Positions 51,024-59,753 are shown, counted from the stretch's first letter. The stretch: DNA of 64,000 bases from JAFAXD01 sp035472475 (GCA_035472475.1 DATIPA010000119.1:1-64000), one strand, 5' to 3'. Program-made: numbers and translations. Notes: generated from the sequence alone by a model not told the origin.

Positions 51024-51614
51024 ATGGATCCGACTCCCAATCTCAAAATCGTCATTGTCGACGAAAATCCGATCCGGGCCGCGATTCTGGAAGACGGGCT
51101 GCGCGAGGCCGGTTTCGTGCAAGTGATGCGACTCGATGAAACCGCCAACCTGCTTGCCCGCATTTACGCAATCGATCCCGACGTCATCCTGATTGATCTC
51201 GAAAATCCCAGTCGCGACGTGCTCGAGCAGATGTTCCAGGTCAGCCGGATCGTGAAGCGCCCGATCGCGATGTTTGTCGATCAGAGCGACACCGCCTCGA
51301 TCCAGGCCTCGGTCGACGCCGGCGTATCCGCTTACATCGTCGATGGGCTCAAGAAGGAGCGCATGAAGCACATCCTCGATCTGTGCATCTCGCGCTTCAA
51401 TGCGTTCTCGCGCCTGCAGGATGAGTTGGAGCGCGCGAAGAGTGCGCTCGAAGAACGCAAGGTGATCGATCGTGCCAGGGGCATCTTGATGAAAGCCAAG
51501 AATCTGACCGAAGAACAGGCCTACGCGTTGATGCGCAAAACGGCGATGAACGAAAACAAGCGGATCGCGGAGATCGCCCAGTCCATCATTACCGCCGCGG
51601 ATTTACTGCGATGA
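51024..51614 (+). CDS. nasT: Nitrate-responsive ANTAR regulator NasT
   Basis: 196 residues. N-terminal receiver-like domain IVIVDENPIRAAILEDGLREAG, with DVILIDLENPSRD as the acceptor region; the ANTAR domain at the C-terminus ends ERAKSALEERKVIDRARGILMKAKNLTEEQAYALMRKTAMNENKRIAEIAQSI, the three-helix RNA-binding fold. NasT binds leader RNA and prevents termination in nas operons (known in Azotobacter, Paracoccus, Bradyrhizobium). Its 4 bp overlap with nasS and the attenuator at 53.0 kb fit this. It needs no phosphorylation; it is freed from NasS by nitrate. Confidence 0.93.
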   Translation: MDPTPNLKIVIVDENPIRAAILEDGLREAGFVQVMRLDETANLLARIYAIDPDVILIDLENPSRDVLEQMFQVSRIVKRPIAMFVDQSDTASIQASVDAGVSAYIVDGLKKERMKHILDLCISRFNAFSRLQDELERAKSALEERKVIDRARGILMKAKNLTEEQAYALMRKTAMNENKRIAEIAQSIITAADLLR

Positions 51615-52750
51615 GCGCTGAACTCCTGCGCATCGGCTTCATTCCCCTGTGCGATGCCGCCGCGCTGCTGATCGCCGTCGACAAAGGTTTTTGCCGCGAG
51701 GCCGGACTCAATGTCGAACTTGTCCGCGAAGTCTCATGGTCGAACGTGCGCGACAAGCTCAACATCGGCCTGTTCGACGCCGCGCACCTGCTGGCCCCGG
51801 TCGCGATCGCCTCGAGCCTGGGGCTCGGGCACGTCAAGGTTCCGATCATCGGGCCGTTCAATCTTGGCATCAACGGCAACGCCATCACGGTCTCACCCGA
51901 CCTGCACGCGGCGCTGAAAGCTGCCGCCGAAGGCGACATCGCCGACCCGATGGTGTCGGCGCGCGCTCTCGCCCGTGTGGTCGCCGAGCGCAAGCGCAAG
52001 GTCCGGGAGCCGGTGACCTTCGGAATGACCTTCCCGTTCTCGACCCACAATTATCATCTGCGATTCTGGATGGCGGCGGGCGGCGTTGATCCGGACGAGG
52101 ACGTTCGCCTGGTCGTTCTGCCTCCGCCCTACATGGTCGAGAGCCTCGCCAACAAGCACGTCGAGGGATTCTGCGTCGGCGCACCCTGGAACTCGGTCGC
52201 GGTCGATCTCGGCATCGGGTTCATCCTGCACTTCGTATCCGACATCCTGGCGAGCGCGGCCGAAAAAGTCCTGGCCGTGCGCAACACATGGGCGCAGGAG
52301 CACCCTGATACGCTTGCCGCACTCGTGCGTGCCCACGGCCGCGCCGCCGACTACATCGAGGACGCCGTCAATCGCGACGAGGTGTGCGCTTTGCTGGCGA
52401 GGCCGCACCGCATCGGCGTTGCGCCTGAGGTCGTTCGGCGCTCGCTTGACGGACGGCTGAAGGTTTCGCCGGACGGGACTGTCCGGGCGAGCGAACGCTA
52501 CCTGCGCATCGGCCGCGCCCGCGCGGCGCGACCTGACCCGGTGCACGCCGCCTGGCTCTACGGCCAGATGGTCCGCTGGCGGCAAGCCGAGTTCTCGCCT
52601 GAACGGCTGGCGGCGGCGCAAGCCGTGTTCCGGCCCGACCTCTACGACGCCATCCTCGGGCGCGCCGCAGCATCGTCGGCAGACGAGCCTCCCGACCACG
52701 TCGGGGCGTTTGCAGGACCACCGTTCGATCCGACAAAAATCGCGCCTTAG
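51611..52750 (+). CDS. nasS: Nitrate sensor NasS (NrtA/CmpA-like, cytoplasmic)
   Basis: 379 residues without a signal peptide, as expected of NasS rather than a periplasmic NrtA. LRIGFIPLCDAAALLIAVDKGFCREAGLNVELVREVSWSNVRDKLNIGLFDAAHLLAPVAIAS is the nitrate-binding protein core, FGMTFPFSTHNYHLRFWMAAGGVDPDEDVRLV and VEGFCVGAPWNSVAVDLGIG follow. It binds NasT in the absence of nitrate and releases it upon nitrate or nitrite binding. Overlaps nasT by 4 bp. Confidence 0.92.
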   Translation: MSAELLRIGFIPLCDAAALLIAVDKGFCREAGLNVELVREVSWSNVRDKLNIGLFDAAHLLAPVAIASSLGLGHVKVPIIGPFNLGINGNAITVSPDLHAALKAAAEGDIADPMVSARALARVVAERKRKVREPVTFGMTFPFSTHNYHLRFWMAAGGVDPDEDVRLVVLPPPYMVESLANKHVEGFCVGAPWNSVAVDLGIGFILHFVSDILASAAEKVLAVRNTWAQEHPDTLAALVRAHGRAADYIEDAVNRDEVCALLARPHRIGVAPEVVRRSLDGRLKVSPDGTVRASERYLRIGRARAARPDPVHAAWLYGQMVRWRQAEFSPERLAAAQAVFRPDLYDAILGRAAASSADEPPDHVGAFAGPPFDPTKIAP

Positions 52751-52954
52751 AAGCACTGGTACGCACGCTTTTTTTCGAGCTCGATTTGGCGCGCTGATTA
52801 GCATGTAAGCGGCACTGCCTATTTTTGTGCATCGCACAATAATTCCGCAAATAACTTGCCGAATTGCATCGCCGATAAGCAAAATTCCAATTGGATAGAT
52901 TTTAATCACTGTGACAACCAGCTGATTTGACAAGCTTTTCCGGAAATCGCCGAT
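52751..52954. other. Intergenic region ahead of the nitrate-operon promoter
   Basis: About 200 bp, AT-rich relative to its surroundings (for example GCAAATAACTTGCCGAATTG). It shows no gene. Upstream activator sites for NtrC could lie here; I recognise no clear TGCACC-type NtrC box. Confidence 0.4.
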
Positions 52955-52970
52955 TGGCATGCTGCTTGTA
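52955..52970 (+). promoter_or_regulatory. Possible sigma-54 promoter
   Basis: TTGGCAT-N5-TTGTA resembles the sigma-54 consensus TGGCAC-N5-TTGCA with GG and G-T twelve bases apart; the C of the -12 GC is replaced by T, which weakens it. Transcription would begin near 52980, giving a leader with the attenuator that follows. Confidence 0.4.
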
Positions 52971-53012
52971 AAGGACCTGGCAAGAGGTCCACCGACGGGC
53001 CGGCCCGGCAAC

Positions 53013-53064
53013 GCCGCTTATCGAGGGCACGCGCAAGCGGCCATCGGTTGCGGTTTTTTGTTTT
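53013..53064 (+). promoter_or_regulatory. NasT-type transcription attenuator (antiterminator and intrinsic terminator)
   Basis: GCCGCTT (53013-53019) pairs with AAGCGGC (53035-53041), a 7 bp antiterminator stem. The 3' arm overlaps CGCAA (53032-53036), which instead pairs with TTGCG (53048-53052) to form a terminator hairpin followed by TTTTTTG-TTTT (53054-53064). The two structures exclude each other. This is the arrangement expected for nitrate-released NasT. A separate stable hairpin GGACCT-GGCAAG-AGGTCC lies at 52973-52990; whether it is in the RNA depends on the start site. Confidence 0.7.
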
Positions 53065-53098
53065 CTGGCGGCAGCGAACGCAAAGGATGACCAGGTCA

Positions 53099-53213
53099 AT
53101 GACGACAAAGGCACAGGGGACCAAGCGAACAGTGCAGATGAGCCTACCTCAAGTGCCGTCAGCGCGTGCTCGAGCGCCTCTACGAGCACCACCGCTACGT
53201 GAAAGCGGCGTGA
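53099..53213 (+). pseudogene. Possible short frameshifted ORF before the globin gene
   Basis: ATG at 53099 opens MTTKAQGTKRTVQMS. One extra base later, the next frame reads YLKCRQRVLERLYEHHRYVKAA and stops at 53211-53213, a natural-looking helical sequence ending 5 nt before the globin ATG. The uninterrupted frame from 53099 would instead give a 40-residue ORF with a Pro/Ala/Arg-rich, unlikely tail. It may be a small regulator or fragment disrupted by one base, or coincidence. Confidence 0.25.
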
Positions 53214-53217
53214 CGCG

Positions 53218-53640
53218 ATGACACCGGATCAGGTCAAATCGGTACAGGCGAGCTTCGCCAAGGTGGCGCCCATCGCCGAAGCGGCGGCCGGCATTTTCTA
53301 CGGCCGGCTGTTCGAGATCGCGCCCGAGGTCGAGCCGCTGTTTCGCGGCGACATGACCGAGCAGGGGCGCAAGCTGATGAAGACCCTGGCCGTGGTGGTC
53401 AACGGACTCGGCAATCTCGGCTCCATTCTTCCGGCCGCGAGCGCGCTCGCTAAGAACCACGTCGCCTACGGGGTCAAGGCATCGCACTACGCGTCGGTCG
53501 GCGCGGCGCTGTTATGGACGCTCGAGCGCGGGCTCGGCCCGGATTGGACGCCGGAAGTCCAGAACGCCTGGAGCGCAGCCTATGCGACGCTCTCGAATTT
53601 CATGATCGGCGAGGCCTACGGAGCGGCCGCGGCCGAATGA
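53218..53640 (+). CDS. Single-domain bacterial globin
   Basis: 140 residues. KSVQASFAKVAPIAEAAAGIFYGRLFEIAPEVEPLFRGD matches helices A-C (Phe CD1 in LFRGD), MTEQGRKLMKTL places a distal Gln-type E7 residue, and LAKNHVAYGVKASHYASVGAALLWTLERGLG holds the proximal His F8 with the K-x-x-H-Y-x-x-V-G signature of Vitreoscilla haemoglobin and flavohaemoglobin heads. Bradyrhizobium has a homologous globin (Bjgb) in its nitrate assimilation cluster, proposed to detoxify NO formed from nitrite. No flavodomain is present; electrons may come from the adjacent flavoprotein. Confidence 0.9.
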   Translation: MTPDQVKSVQASFAKVAPIAEAAAGIFYGRLFEIAPEVEPLFRGDMTEQGRKLMKTLAVVVNGLGNLGSILPAASALAKNHVAYGVKASHYASVGAALLWTLERGLGPDWTPEVQNAWSAAYATLSNFMIGEAYGAAAAE

Positions 53641-53704
53641 ACACCGCGCCCCGGGCGCGCGAGGTCGCAGCGCCGGCGGCCCATAAAGTTCGGAAGAGAC
53701 TGTC

Positions 53705-55024
53705 ATGAGTGAACCCCTGGTCATCGTCGGCAATGGCATGGCGGCGGCGCGCTTTTGCGAAGAGCTTATCGAGCGTGCCTGCGGCCGTTACGCCATCGCG
53801 GTGATCGGCGAGGAGCCGCGGCTCGCCTATAACCGCGTGCTTTTGTCCTCGCTGCTGGCCGACGAAGTCTCCGCCGCCGATGTCGAGCTCAGGCCGGCAC
53901 GCTGGTGGCGTGATCGCGGCGTGACCGTGCTCTACGGACGACCGGCGACCGCAATCGATCCCGCGATCCGGCGCGTGCGCCTCGCCAACGGGGCCAGCAT
54001 TCCCTACTCCAAGCTCGTCATCGCTACCGGCTCGCGACCGATCCGCCTCACCGCGCCCGGAATGGATCTGCGTGGCGTCAGGGTGTTTCGCGACTTCGCC
54101 GACGTCGCCCATTTGCGACGCGCCGCGAAAGGCGCGCGCGCCGTCGTCATCGGGGGCGGACTGCTGGGGCTCGAGGCCGCGTACGGTCTCGCAAAAGGCG
54201 GCGCCAAGGTCACGCTGGTTCACCTCATGGACCGCTTGATGGAGCGTCAGCTCGACGCTCGCAGCGCGGACATGCTTGGGCGCGAGGTCGAGGCGCGTGG
54301 CGTCGAAGTTCTGCTCGGTGCCGAAACCACCAAGGTCGAAGGCATCCGTCGCGTCGAGGGCGTACGGCTTGCCGATGGTCGCGTCATCGAAGCCGATCTG
54401 CTCGTGGTCGCCGTCGGCGTGCGCCCCAACACCGACCTGGCGCGTGCGGCCGGAATCGCTGTCGATCGCGGCATTATTGTCGACGACGGCCTGCAGACCA
54501 GCGTCGCGGACATTCATGCGATCGGAGAATGCGCCGAACATCGCGGCCAGTGCTACGGCCTGGTCGAGCCGGCGCACGAGCAGGCGCGGGTCCTGGCGCG
54601 GCGCCTCGCGGGTGTCGGTGCGCATTATCGGGGCAGCGTGCTCGCCACCAATCTCAAGGTCTCGGGCGTCCGGGTGTTCTCGGCCGGCGATTTCCTCGGC
54701 GCCACCGGTACCGAAGCGATCGTGCTCTCGGACCCGGGGCTCAAGACCTACAAGAAGCTCGTCATCGCAAACGACCGCCTGGTCGGCGCGGTGCTGTTCG
54801 GCGACACCACCGATGGCCCCGGGTATTTCGATCTGATCCGCTCAGGAGCAAGCATCGACGCGGTCCGCAACGAACTCGTCTTCGGTCGGACGTTCGCCGG
54901 CCTGCCCGCCGGTTGCCCACAAAATGAGCACGATGAGAAGTTGGGCAATGAGCCGCCCGAAAGGGCAGCATCTCTGACCTACGCGGTATCCAATTCATCC
55001 GGACCGCAAACCATAACCCCTTGA
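53705..55024 (+). CDS. NAD(P)H-dependent FAD flavoprotein (NirB N-terminal-like, Flp-type)
   Basis: 439 residues. FAD motif VIVGNGMAAARFCEELIE, second dinucleotide motif AVVIGGGLLGLEAAYGLAKGG, and the later VRPNTDLARAAGI and IHAIGECAEHRG blocks. This is the N-terminal oxidoreductase half of NirB nitrite reductase or the Flp protein of B. japonicum nas. It has no siroheme domain. Located 65 bp after the globin gene, it could reduce the globin or deliver electrons to nitrate reductase. The tail after residue 405 (PQNEHDEKLGNEPPERAAS) is unlike its relatives and may be specific. Confidence 0.85.
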   Translation: MSEPLVIVGNGMAAARFCEELIERACGRYAIAVIGEEPRLAYNRVLLSSLLADEVSAADVELRPARWWRDRGVTVLYGRPATAIDPAIRRVRLANGASIPYSKLVIATGSRPIRLTAPGMDLRGVRVFRDFADVAHLRRAAKGARAVVIGGGLLGLEAAYGLAKGGAKVTLVHLMDRLMERQLDARSADMLGREVEARGVEVLLGAETTKVEGIRRVEGVRLADGRVIEADLLVVAVGVRPNTDLARAAGIAVDRGIIVDDGLQTSVADIHAIGECAEHRGQCYGLVEPAHEQARVLARRLAGVGAHYRGSVLATNLKVSGVRVFSAGDFLGATGTEAIVLSDPGLKTYKKLVIANDRLVGAVLFGDTTDGPGYFDLIRSGASIDAVRNELVFGRTFAGLPAGCPQNEHDEKLGNEPPERAASLTYAVSNSSGPQTITP

Positions 55025-55280
55025 GACGTCAAGAGATTGCCTGATGAGGCCAGATGGCACCCGAATTGCAAAAACGAATTTGCGGACGCCATCGACGCCG
55101 ATTGGCAACGTTCCCAACGCCGGGATTCGAACCAGCACCGAAGCTGAATCCGACCTCGTCGATGCGAGGGCGGCCTTCTTTCGCTTGGCCCGGCGCCTTG
55201 TCGCCGGTGCTGCGGTTCAACACCACGCCGGCTGGCTCACCTTTGGCCGACCCGGCGACACGAATTCGAGGGATATCCCG

Positions 55281-56108
55281 ATGGATTACGCCAAGCCGGC
55301 CGAAGTCGTTGCATCGATGCTCGAGAGTGCCAACAACAAGTTGCGGCTCTCGCCGCGCGACCTGCTGATCCGCGGCATACTGTCCGGCGCCATTCTTGGC
55401 GTCGCGACCAGCCTCGCGTTCAACGCCGCGCTCTCGACCGGGCAGCCGCTCGTCGGCGCCATCATTTTCCCGGTCGGTCTCGTCATCATCGTGCTGCTCG
55501 GGCTCGAACTGGTGACCGGCAGCTTCGGCCTCTTGCCGCTCGTTTGGATGAATCGCGAGGCGAGTGCCGGGCAGGTGATCGTCAACTGGAGCTGGGTTTT
55601 TCTCGGCAACCTGATCGGCAGCGTCGCCTACGGTGCCCTGCTCGCGATTGCACTCACCAACATGGGAACGAGTGAGCCCACCGGAGTTGCGGCGCGAATC
55701 ATCGCCGCGGCCGAAGCCAAGACCATCGGCTACGCGGCGCTCGGCACCGCCGGGATGGTGACGGCTTTCGTCAAGGCGATGCTGTGCAACTGGCTGGTCT
55801 GCCTCGGCGTCGTGCTCGGCATGACCAGCAAGTCCACCATCGGCAAGATTGCCGCCACCTGGATGCCGATCTTCGTGTTCTTCGCCCAGGGCTTCGAGCA
55901 TGCGGTGGTCAACATGTTCATCATTCCGACCGGCATGCTGCTCGGCGCCAAGGTGACGTTCGCCGACTGGTGGCTGTGGAATCAGATCCCGGTGACCCTG
56001 GGCAACCTGGTCGGCGGCTTCGTGTTCACGGGGCTCGCGCTCTACCTCACCTACGGGCCTAAGCGGGCAGCCGCGCCGATCGCGGCCGCGCAAGTGCCGG
56101 CGGAATGA
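55281..56108 (+). CDS. Formate/nitrite transporter family channel (NirC/FocA type)
   Basis: 275 residues from ATG 55281 with GAGGGAT upstream; the 256 bp before it contains no supported gene. Six transmembrane helices: RGILSGAILGVATSLAFNAAL, VGAIIFPVGLVIIVLLGLELVTGSF, VNWSWVFLGNLIGSVAYGALLA, FVKAMLCNWLVCLGVVLGM, AATWMPIFVFFAQGFEHAVVNM, and QIPVTLGNLVGGFVFTGLALYL. Family motifs include GFEHAVVNM (with the pore His) and CNWLVCLG. Placed next to nirA it should import nitrite or export it for detoxification. Confidence 0.9.
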   Translation: MDYAKPAEVVASMLESANNKLRLSPRDLLIRGILSGAILGVATSLAFNAALSTGQPLVGAIIFPVGLVIIVLLGLELVTGSFGLLPLVWMNREASAGQVIVNWSWVFLGNLIGSVAYGALLAIALTNMGTSEPTGVAARIIAAAEAKTIGYAALGTAGMVTAFVKAMLCNWLVCLGVVLGMTSKSTIGKIAATWMPIFVFFAQGFEHAVVNMFIIPTGMLLGAKVTFADWWLWNQIPVTLGNLVGGFVFTGLALYLTYGPKRAAAPIAAAQVPAE

Positions 56109-56130
56109 CGCGCGCGCGCATGCAAACAGC

Positions 56131-57921
56131 ATGAACGCACTTACCACCATGAGCGGCGATTTCACCCCGGAGCAGAAGCGCTACCTCGAGGGCTTTACCT
56201 CGGGTTTGCAGGCCGGACGCGCGGCCCGCGCGCTGACGCCCGGCACGGCGGGTGGACCGCCGCCCGCAGTGCCGGCCGGGCCCGATGCGGCGGCCATCAA
56301 GGCTCAGGATCGCGTCATCGCCGAGGGCAAGAAGCTTTCGGACCAGGAAAAGTTCAAGCGCGATCTCAACCCGCTCGACGGCTACGAGAAGCTCAAGGCG
56401 CAGGCCGCCGCCAACGAGGCGCCCAAGCCGGACGATAATTTCCGCTGGCGTTTCTTCGGGCTGTTCTACTGCGCGCCGACGCAGACGACCTACATGTGCC
56501 GGCTGCGCATCCCCAACGGCGTGCTCAAGCATTGGCAGTTCGCGGGCATCGCCGATCTCGCAGAGAGCTACGCCGGCGGCTATGCGCATGTCACCACGCG
56601 CGCCAACCTGCAGATGCGCGAGGTCGAACCGAAGAACGCGGTCGCCATGGTGGAGGCGATCCAGGATCTCGGTCTCTGTTCGCGCGGGTCCGGTGCCGAT
56701 AACATCCGCAACGTCACCGGCACGCCCACCGCCGGCATCGATCCGCAGGAACTGCTCGACACCCGCCCCTACGCGCGCGAGTGGCACTTCCATATTCTCA
56801 ACGATCGCTCGCTCTACGGCATTCCGCGCAAGTTCAACGTCGGCTTCGACGGCGCCGGCGTCATCCCGGTGCTGGAGGATACCAACGACATCGGCTTTCA
56901 GGCGGTCGAAGTTGCGGATGGCTCCGTGATCGAGCCCGGCGTCTGGTTTCGCGTCATGCTCGGCGGCATCACCGGCCACCACGATTTCGCGCGCGAGACC
57001 GGCGTGGTCGTGCGGCCCGCGGAAGCGACCGCGATCGCGGACGCGGTGGTGCGCGTGTTCATCGATCATGGCAACCGCACCGACCGCACCAAGGCGCGGC
57101 TCAAATACGTGCTCGACGGTATGGGGACCGAGAAATTCCTCACGCTGGTCGAGGAAAAGCTCGGCCGCCAGCTCGTGCGTGTCTCCCCGGCGGCGCTCAA
57201 GCGGCCGTCGCAGGATCGGGCGGCCCATGTCGGGGTGCATGCGCAGAAGCAACCGGGCCTCAACTGGATCGGCGTCGTGCTGCCGGTCGGCAGGCTCACC
57301 GGTCCGCAGCTGCGCGGGCTCGCCAAGATCGCAGCTGATCTCGGTGACGGCGATATCCGCCTCACGGTCTGGCAGAACCTGCTGATCTCTGGGATACCCG
57401 ACGACAAGGTGGCGCTCGCCGAAGCCGCGGTCGCGGCGGTCGGGCTCTCCACCAAGGCAACCTCGATCCGCGCCGGGCTTGTCGCCTGCACCGGCAACAT
57501 CGGCTGCAAGTTCGCGGCGTCCGACACCAAGCGTCACGCCGAGGATATCGCCCGCTGGTGCGAGACGCGCGTCGAGCTCGACGGGCCGATCAACATTCAT
57601 CTGACCGGATGTCATCACTCGTGCGCCCAGCACTATATCGGCGACGTCGGCCTGCTCGCCTGCAAGGTGCAGACCTCGGACGATGGCGACACCGTCGAGG
57701 GCTATCACGTGCTGGTTGGCGGCGGCTTCGGGGCCGAGGCCGCGCTTGCGCGCGACGTCTATCGCGACGTGAAGGCGGAGGATGCGCCGCGTGTCGTTGA
57801 GCGCATTCTCAAGGCCTATCTCGCACACCGCGCCGCCCCTGATGAAGCATTTCTGGCGTTCACGCGCCGGCACGACGTCGAGGCGCTCAAGACTTTGTTC
57901 GACGCGGAGACGATTGAATGA
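56131..57921 (+). CDS. nirA: Siroheme [4Fe-4S] nitrite reductase (ferredoxin-type)
   Basis: 596 residues. Cluster ligands are ACTGNIGCKFA (C-x5-C) and LTGCHHSCAQH (C-x3-C), the siroheme-4Fe4S bridge of nitrite and sulfite reductases. Two repeats of the ferredoxin-like and NiR/SiR domains are seen, for example YMCRLRIPNGVLKHWQFAGIADLAE and GVVLPVGRLTGPQLRGLAKIAADLGDG. An N-terminal 60-residue extension (EGFTSGLQAGRAARALTPGTAGG) precedes the usual start. It reduces nitrite to ammonium with six electrons. Overlaps the next gene by 4 bp (ATGA), so that reductase is the expected donor. Confidence 0.93.
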   Translation: MNALTTMSGDFTPEQKRYLEGFTSGLQAGRAARALTPGTAGGPPPAVPAGPDAAAIKAQDRVIAEGKKLSDQEKFKRDLNPLDGYEKLKAQAAANEAPKPDDNFRWRFFGLFYCAPTQTTYMCRLRIPNGVLKHWQFAGIADLAESYAGGYAHVTTRANLQMREVEPKNAVAMVEAIQDLGLCSRGSGADNIRNVTGTPTAGIDPQELLDTRPYAREWHFHILNDRSLYGIPRKFNVGFDGAGVIPVLEDTNDIGFQAVEVADGSVIEPGVWFRVMLGGITGHHDFARETGVVVRPAEATAIADAVVRVFIDHGNRTDRTKARLKYVLDGMGTEKFLTLVEEKLGRQLVRVSPAALKRPSQDRAAHVGVHAQKQPGLNWIGVVLPVGRLTGPQLRGLAKIAADLGDGDIRLTVWQNLLISGIPDDKVALAEAAVAAVGLSTKATSIRAGLVACTGNIGCKFAASDTKRHAEDIARWCETRVELDGPINIHLTGCHHSCAQHYIGDVGLLACKVQTSDDGDTVEGYHVLVGGGFGAEAALARDVYRDVKAEDAPRVVERILKAYLAHRAAPDEAFLAFTRRHDVEALKTLFDAETIE

Positions 57922-59537
57922 CTCAGGCTGTCGTACCCCCACGCGTCGAATTGATTGGATCCAACGCGCCGTTTTCCCCCGAGCAGCGCGACTGGCTCAA
58001 TGGTTTCTTCGCCGGCTTGATCTCGCTCGACGGCGCCGGCATCACGGCACTCTCAGCCGAAGCGTCGGCCGCGCTGATGCCAGGTGCAACGGGCGCACCG
58101 GTCGGCGATGACGACGACGGCGAAGCTCCCTGGCACGACCAGTCGCTCGAACTTCCGGACCGCATGAAGCTCGCCGAGGGCCGTCCATTGCGCCGCCGCA
58201 TGATGGCGGCGATGGCGCAGCAGGACTGCGGCCAGTGCGGCTACAACTGCAACGACTATTCGGAAGCGCTGTTCGCCAAGAAAGAAGAGCGGCTGAACCT
58301 GTGCGTGCCGGGTGGCAAAGACACCAACCGCATGCTCAAGAAACTCTATGAGGAGATGGACGCCAAGCCTGCGGCGCCCGCCATTATTACCCCTGCCGAC
58401 GAAAAGCCGGCTCCCTCGGCACCAGCCGGCATCACGCGCGATACGCCGGCGATGGCGTGTTTTCGCTCGCGCACGCGACTCAACAAGAAGGGCTCCGAGA
58501 AGGAGACCTGGCACATCGAGTTCGACCTGACCGGCAGCGGGATCGACTATGTGGTCGGCGACTCGTTCGGCCTCTATCCGACCAACGATCCGGCGGTGGT
58601 CGACGCCGTCATCCGCGCGGTCGGCGCGCCGCCGGATTTTCCGATCGGCGGCCGCGCGTTGCGCGACGTGTTGATCGACAGCGTATCGCTCGCGCCCGCA
58701 CCCGACATGCTGTTTCAGCTCATCTCCTACATCACCGGCGGCGAGCGCCGTCAGAAGGCGCGCGCGCTGGCGGAGGGCGAAAACCCCGACGGCGACGCCG
58801 AGACCCTCGACGTGCTGGCCGCGCTGGAGAAATTTGCCGGCGTGCGTGCGGATCCGGAAGCGTTCATAGAGGCGCTCGAGCCCCTGCAGCCGCGGCTTTA
58901 TTCGATTGCCTGCTCGCCCAAAAGCAACCCGAACGCGGTCGCACTCACGGTCGACGCCGTGCGCTACGCCATCAACGGCCGCCGCCGCCTCGGTGTCGCC
59001 TCGACGTTCCTGGCGGAACGCGTTGCGCCCGGCGATCAGATCAAGGCCTACGTTCAGAAGGCGCACGCGTTCGGGCTGCCGAACGATCCCGCGAGCCCGA
59101 TCATCATGATCGGTCCGGGGACCGGCGTGGCGCCATTCCGCGCGTTCCTGCATGAGCGCATGGCCACCAAGGCGCCCGGCCGCAACTGGCTGTTCTTCGG
59201 CCACCAGCGACGCGACTGCGACTTCTTCTATGAAGACGAATTCACCGGCATGAAGGCGGCCGGCGTGCTGACGCGCTTATCGCTCGCCTGGTCGCGCGAC
59301 GGGCAGGAAAAATTCTACGTGCAGGACCGCATGCGCGAGGTCGGGCGCGAGCTGTGGGCGTGGCTCGCCGACGGCGCGCACCTCTACGTGTGCGGTGACG
59401 GCAAGCGCATGGCCAAGGACGTCGAGCGCGCGTTGGTCGACATCACCGCCCAGTTTGGCGCGCGCACGACCGATGAGGCGATCGCGTTCGTGGCCGACCT
59501 CAAGCGCAAGGGCCGCTACCAGCAGGACGTCTACTGA
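57918..59537 (+). CDS. CysJ-like reductase with an Fe-S domain in place of flavodoxin
   Basis: 539 residues. Residues 104-129 contain C104-x2-C107-x3-C111-x17-C129 (QQDCGQCGYNCNDY ... NLCVPGG), a four-cysteine [4Fe-4S] pattern of the PF04060 kind. After a Pro-rich linker comes an FNR module: residue ~190 on has the FAD binding region (SFGLYP, RLYSIACSP-like PRLYSIACSPKSNP), and the NADPH site IIMIGPGTGVAPFRAFLHER with FFGHQRRDCDFFYEDEF and the C-terminal tyrosine (QDVY). The FMN flavodoxin domain of sulfite reductase alpha (CysJ) is missing. It should pass NAD(P)H electrons through FAD to the cluster and NirA. The N-terminal 80 residues are unassigned. Confidence 0.85.
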   Translation: MTQAVVPPRVELIGSNAPFSPEQRDWLNGFFAGLISLDGAGITALSAEASAALMPGATGAPVGDDDDGEAPWHDQSLELPDRMKLAEGRPLRRRMMAAMAQQDCGQCGYNCNDYSEALFAKKEERLNLCVPGGKDTNRMLKKLYEEMDAKPAAPAIITPADEKPAPSAPAGITRDTPAMACFRSRTRLNKKGSEKETWHIEFDLTGSGIDYVVGDSFGLYPTNDPAVVDAVIRAVGAPPDFPIGGRALRDVLIDSVSLAPAPDMLFQLISYITGGERRQKARALAEGENPDGDAETLDVLAALEKFAGVRADPEAFIEALEPLQPRLYSIACSPKSNPNAVALTVDAVRYAINGRRRLGVASTFLAERVAPGDQIKAYVQKAHAFGLPNDPASPIIMIGPGTGVAPFRAFLHERMATKAPGRNWLFFGHQRRDCDFFYEDEFTGMKAAGVLTRLSLAWSRDGQEKFYVQDRMREVGRELWAWLADGAHLYVCGDGKRMAKDVERALVDITAQFGARTTDEAIAFVADLKRKGRYQQDVY

Positions 59538-59689
59538 GGGCCATCATGGGGGCCCGCCGCTCGCATCCGGAGCACGCTGACCGGCACTCCCCGGAGGGCA
59601 ATGTCGTATGCGCCCAACGGCCCCGGGATGGAATATCTAAGCATCCTTCGGCACCTACATGGACTTATTTTCTTAATTTAACCGCACAG

Positions 59690-59720
59690 TTGCGCTTATT
59701 TAAAATAAAATTCTATTTAT
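59690..59720 (+). promoter_or_regulatory. Possible promoter in an AT-rich patch before the PSE gene
   Basis: TTGCGC (59690-59695), 18 nt, TATTTA (59714-59719) resemble -35 and -10 boxes. The patch 59662-59722 is strikingly AT-rich within GC-rich DNA. It separates the nirA-reductase genes from the PSE membrane gene in the 216 bp gap, so these may be separate transcripts. Confidence 0.35.
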
Positions 59721-59753
59721 GGGGATCGGCCCTCCTCTTTGAGAGCAGCGATC

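Noticed and set aside
52973..52990. Stable hairpin GGACCT-GGCAAG-AGGTCC as one of the two ANTAR hairpins
   Set aside because: Its hexaloop has G at position 1 and A at position 4, opposite to the A1/G4 expected for ANTAR targets, and a start near 52980 would remove its 5' half.
55044..55280. N-terminal extension of the FNT channel
   Set aside because: The 79 extra residues are not family sequence; ATG 55281 has a good ribosome-binding site and matches the length of FNT proteins.
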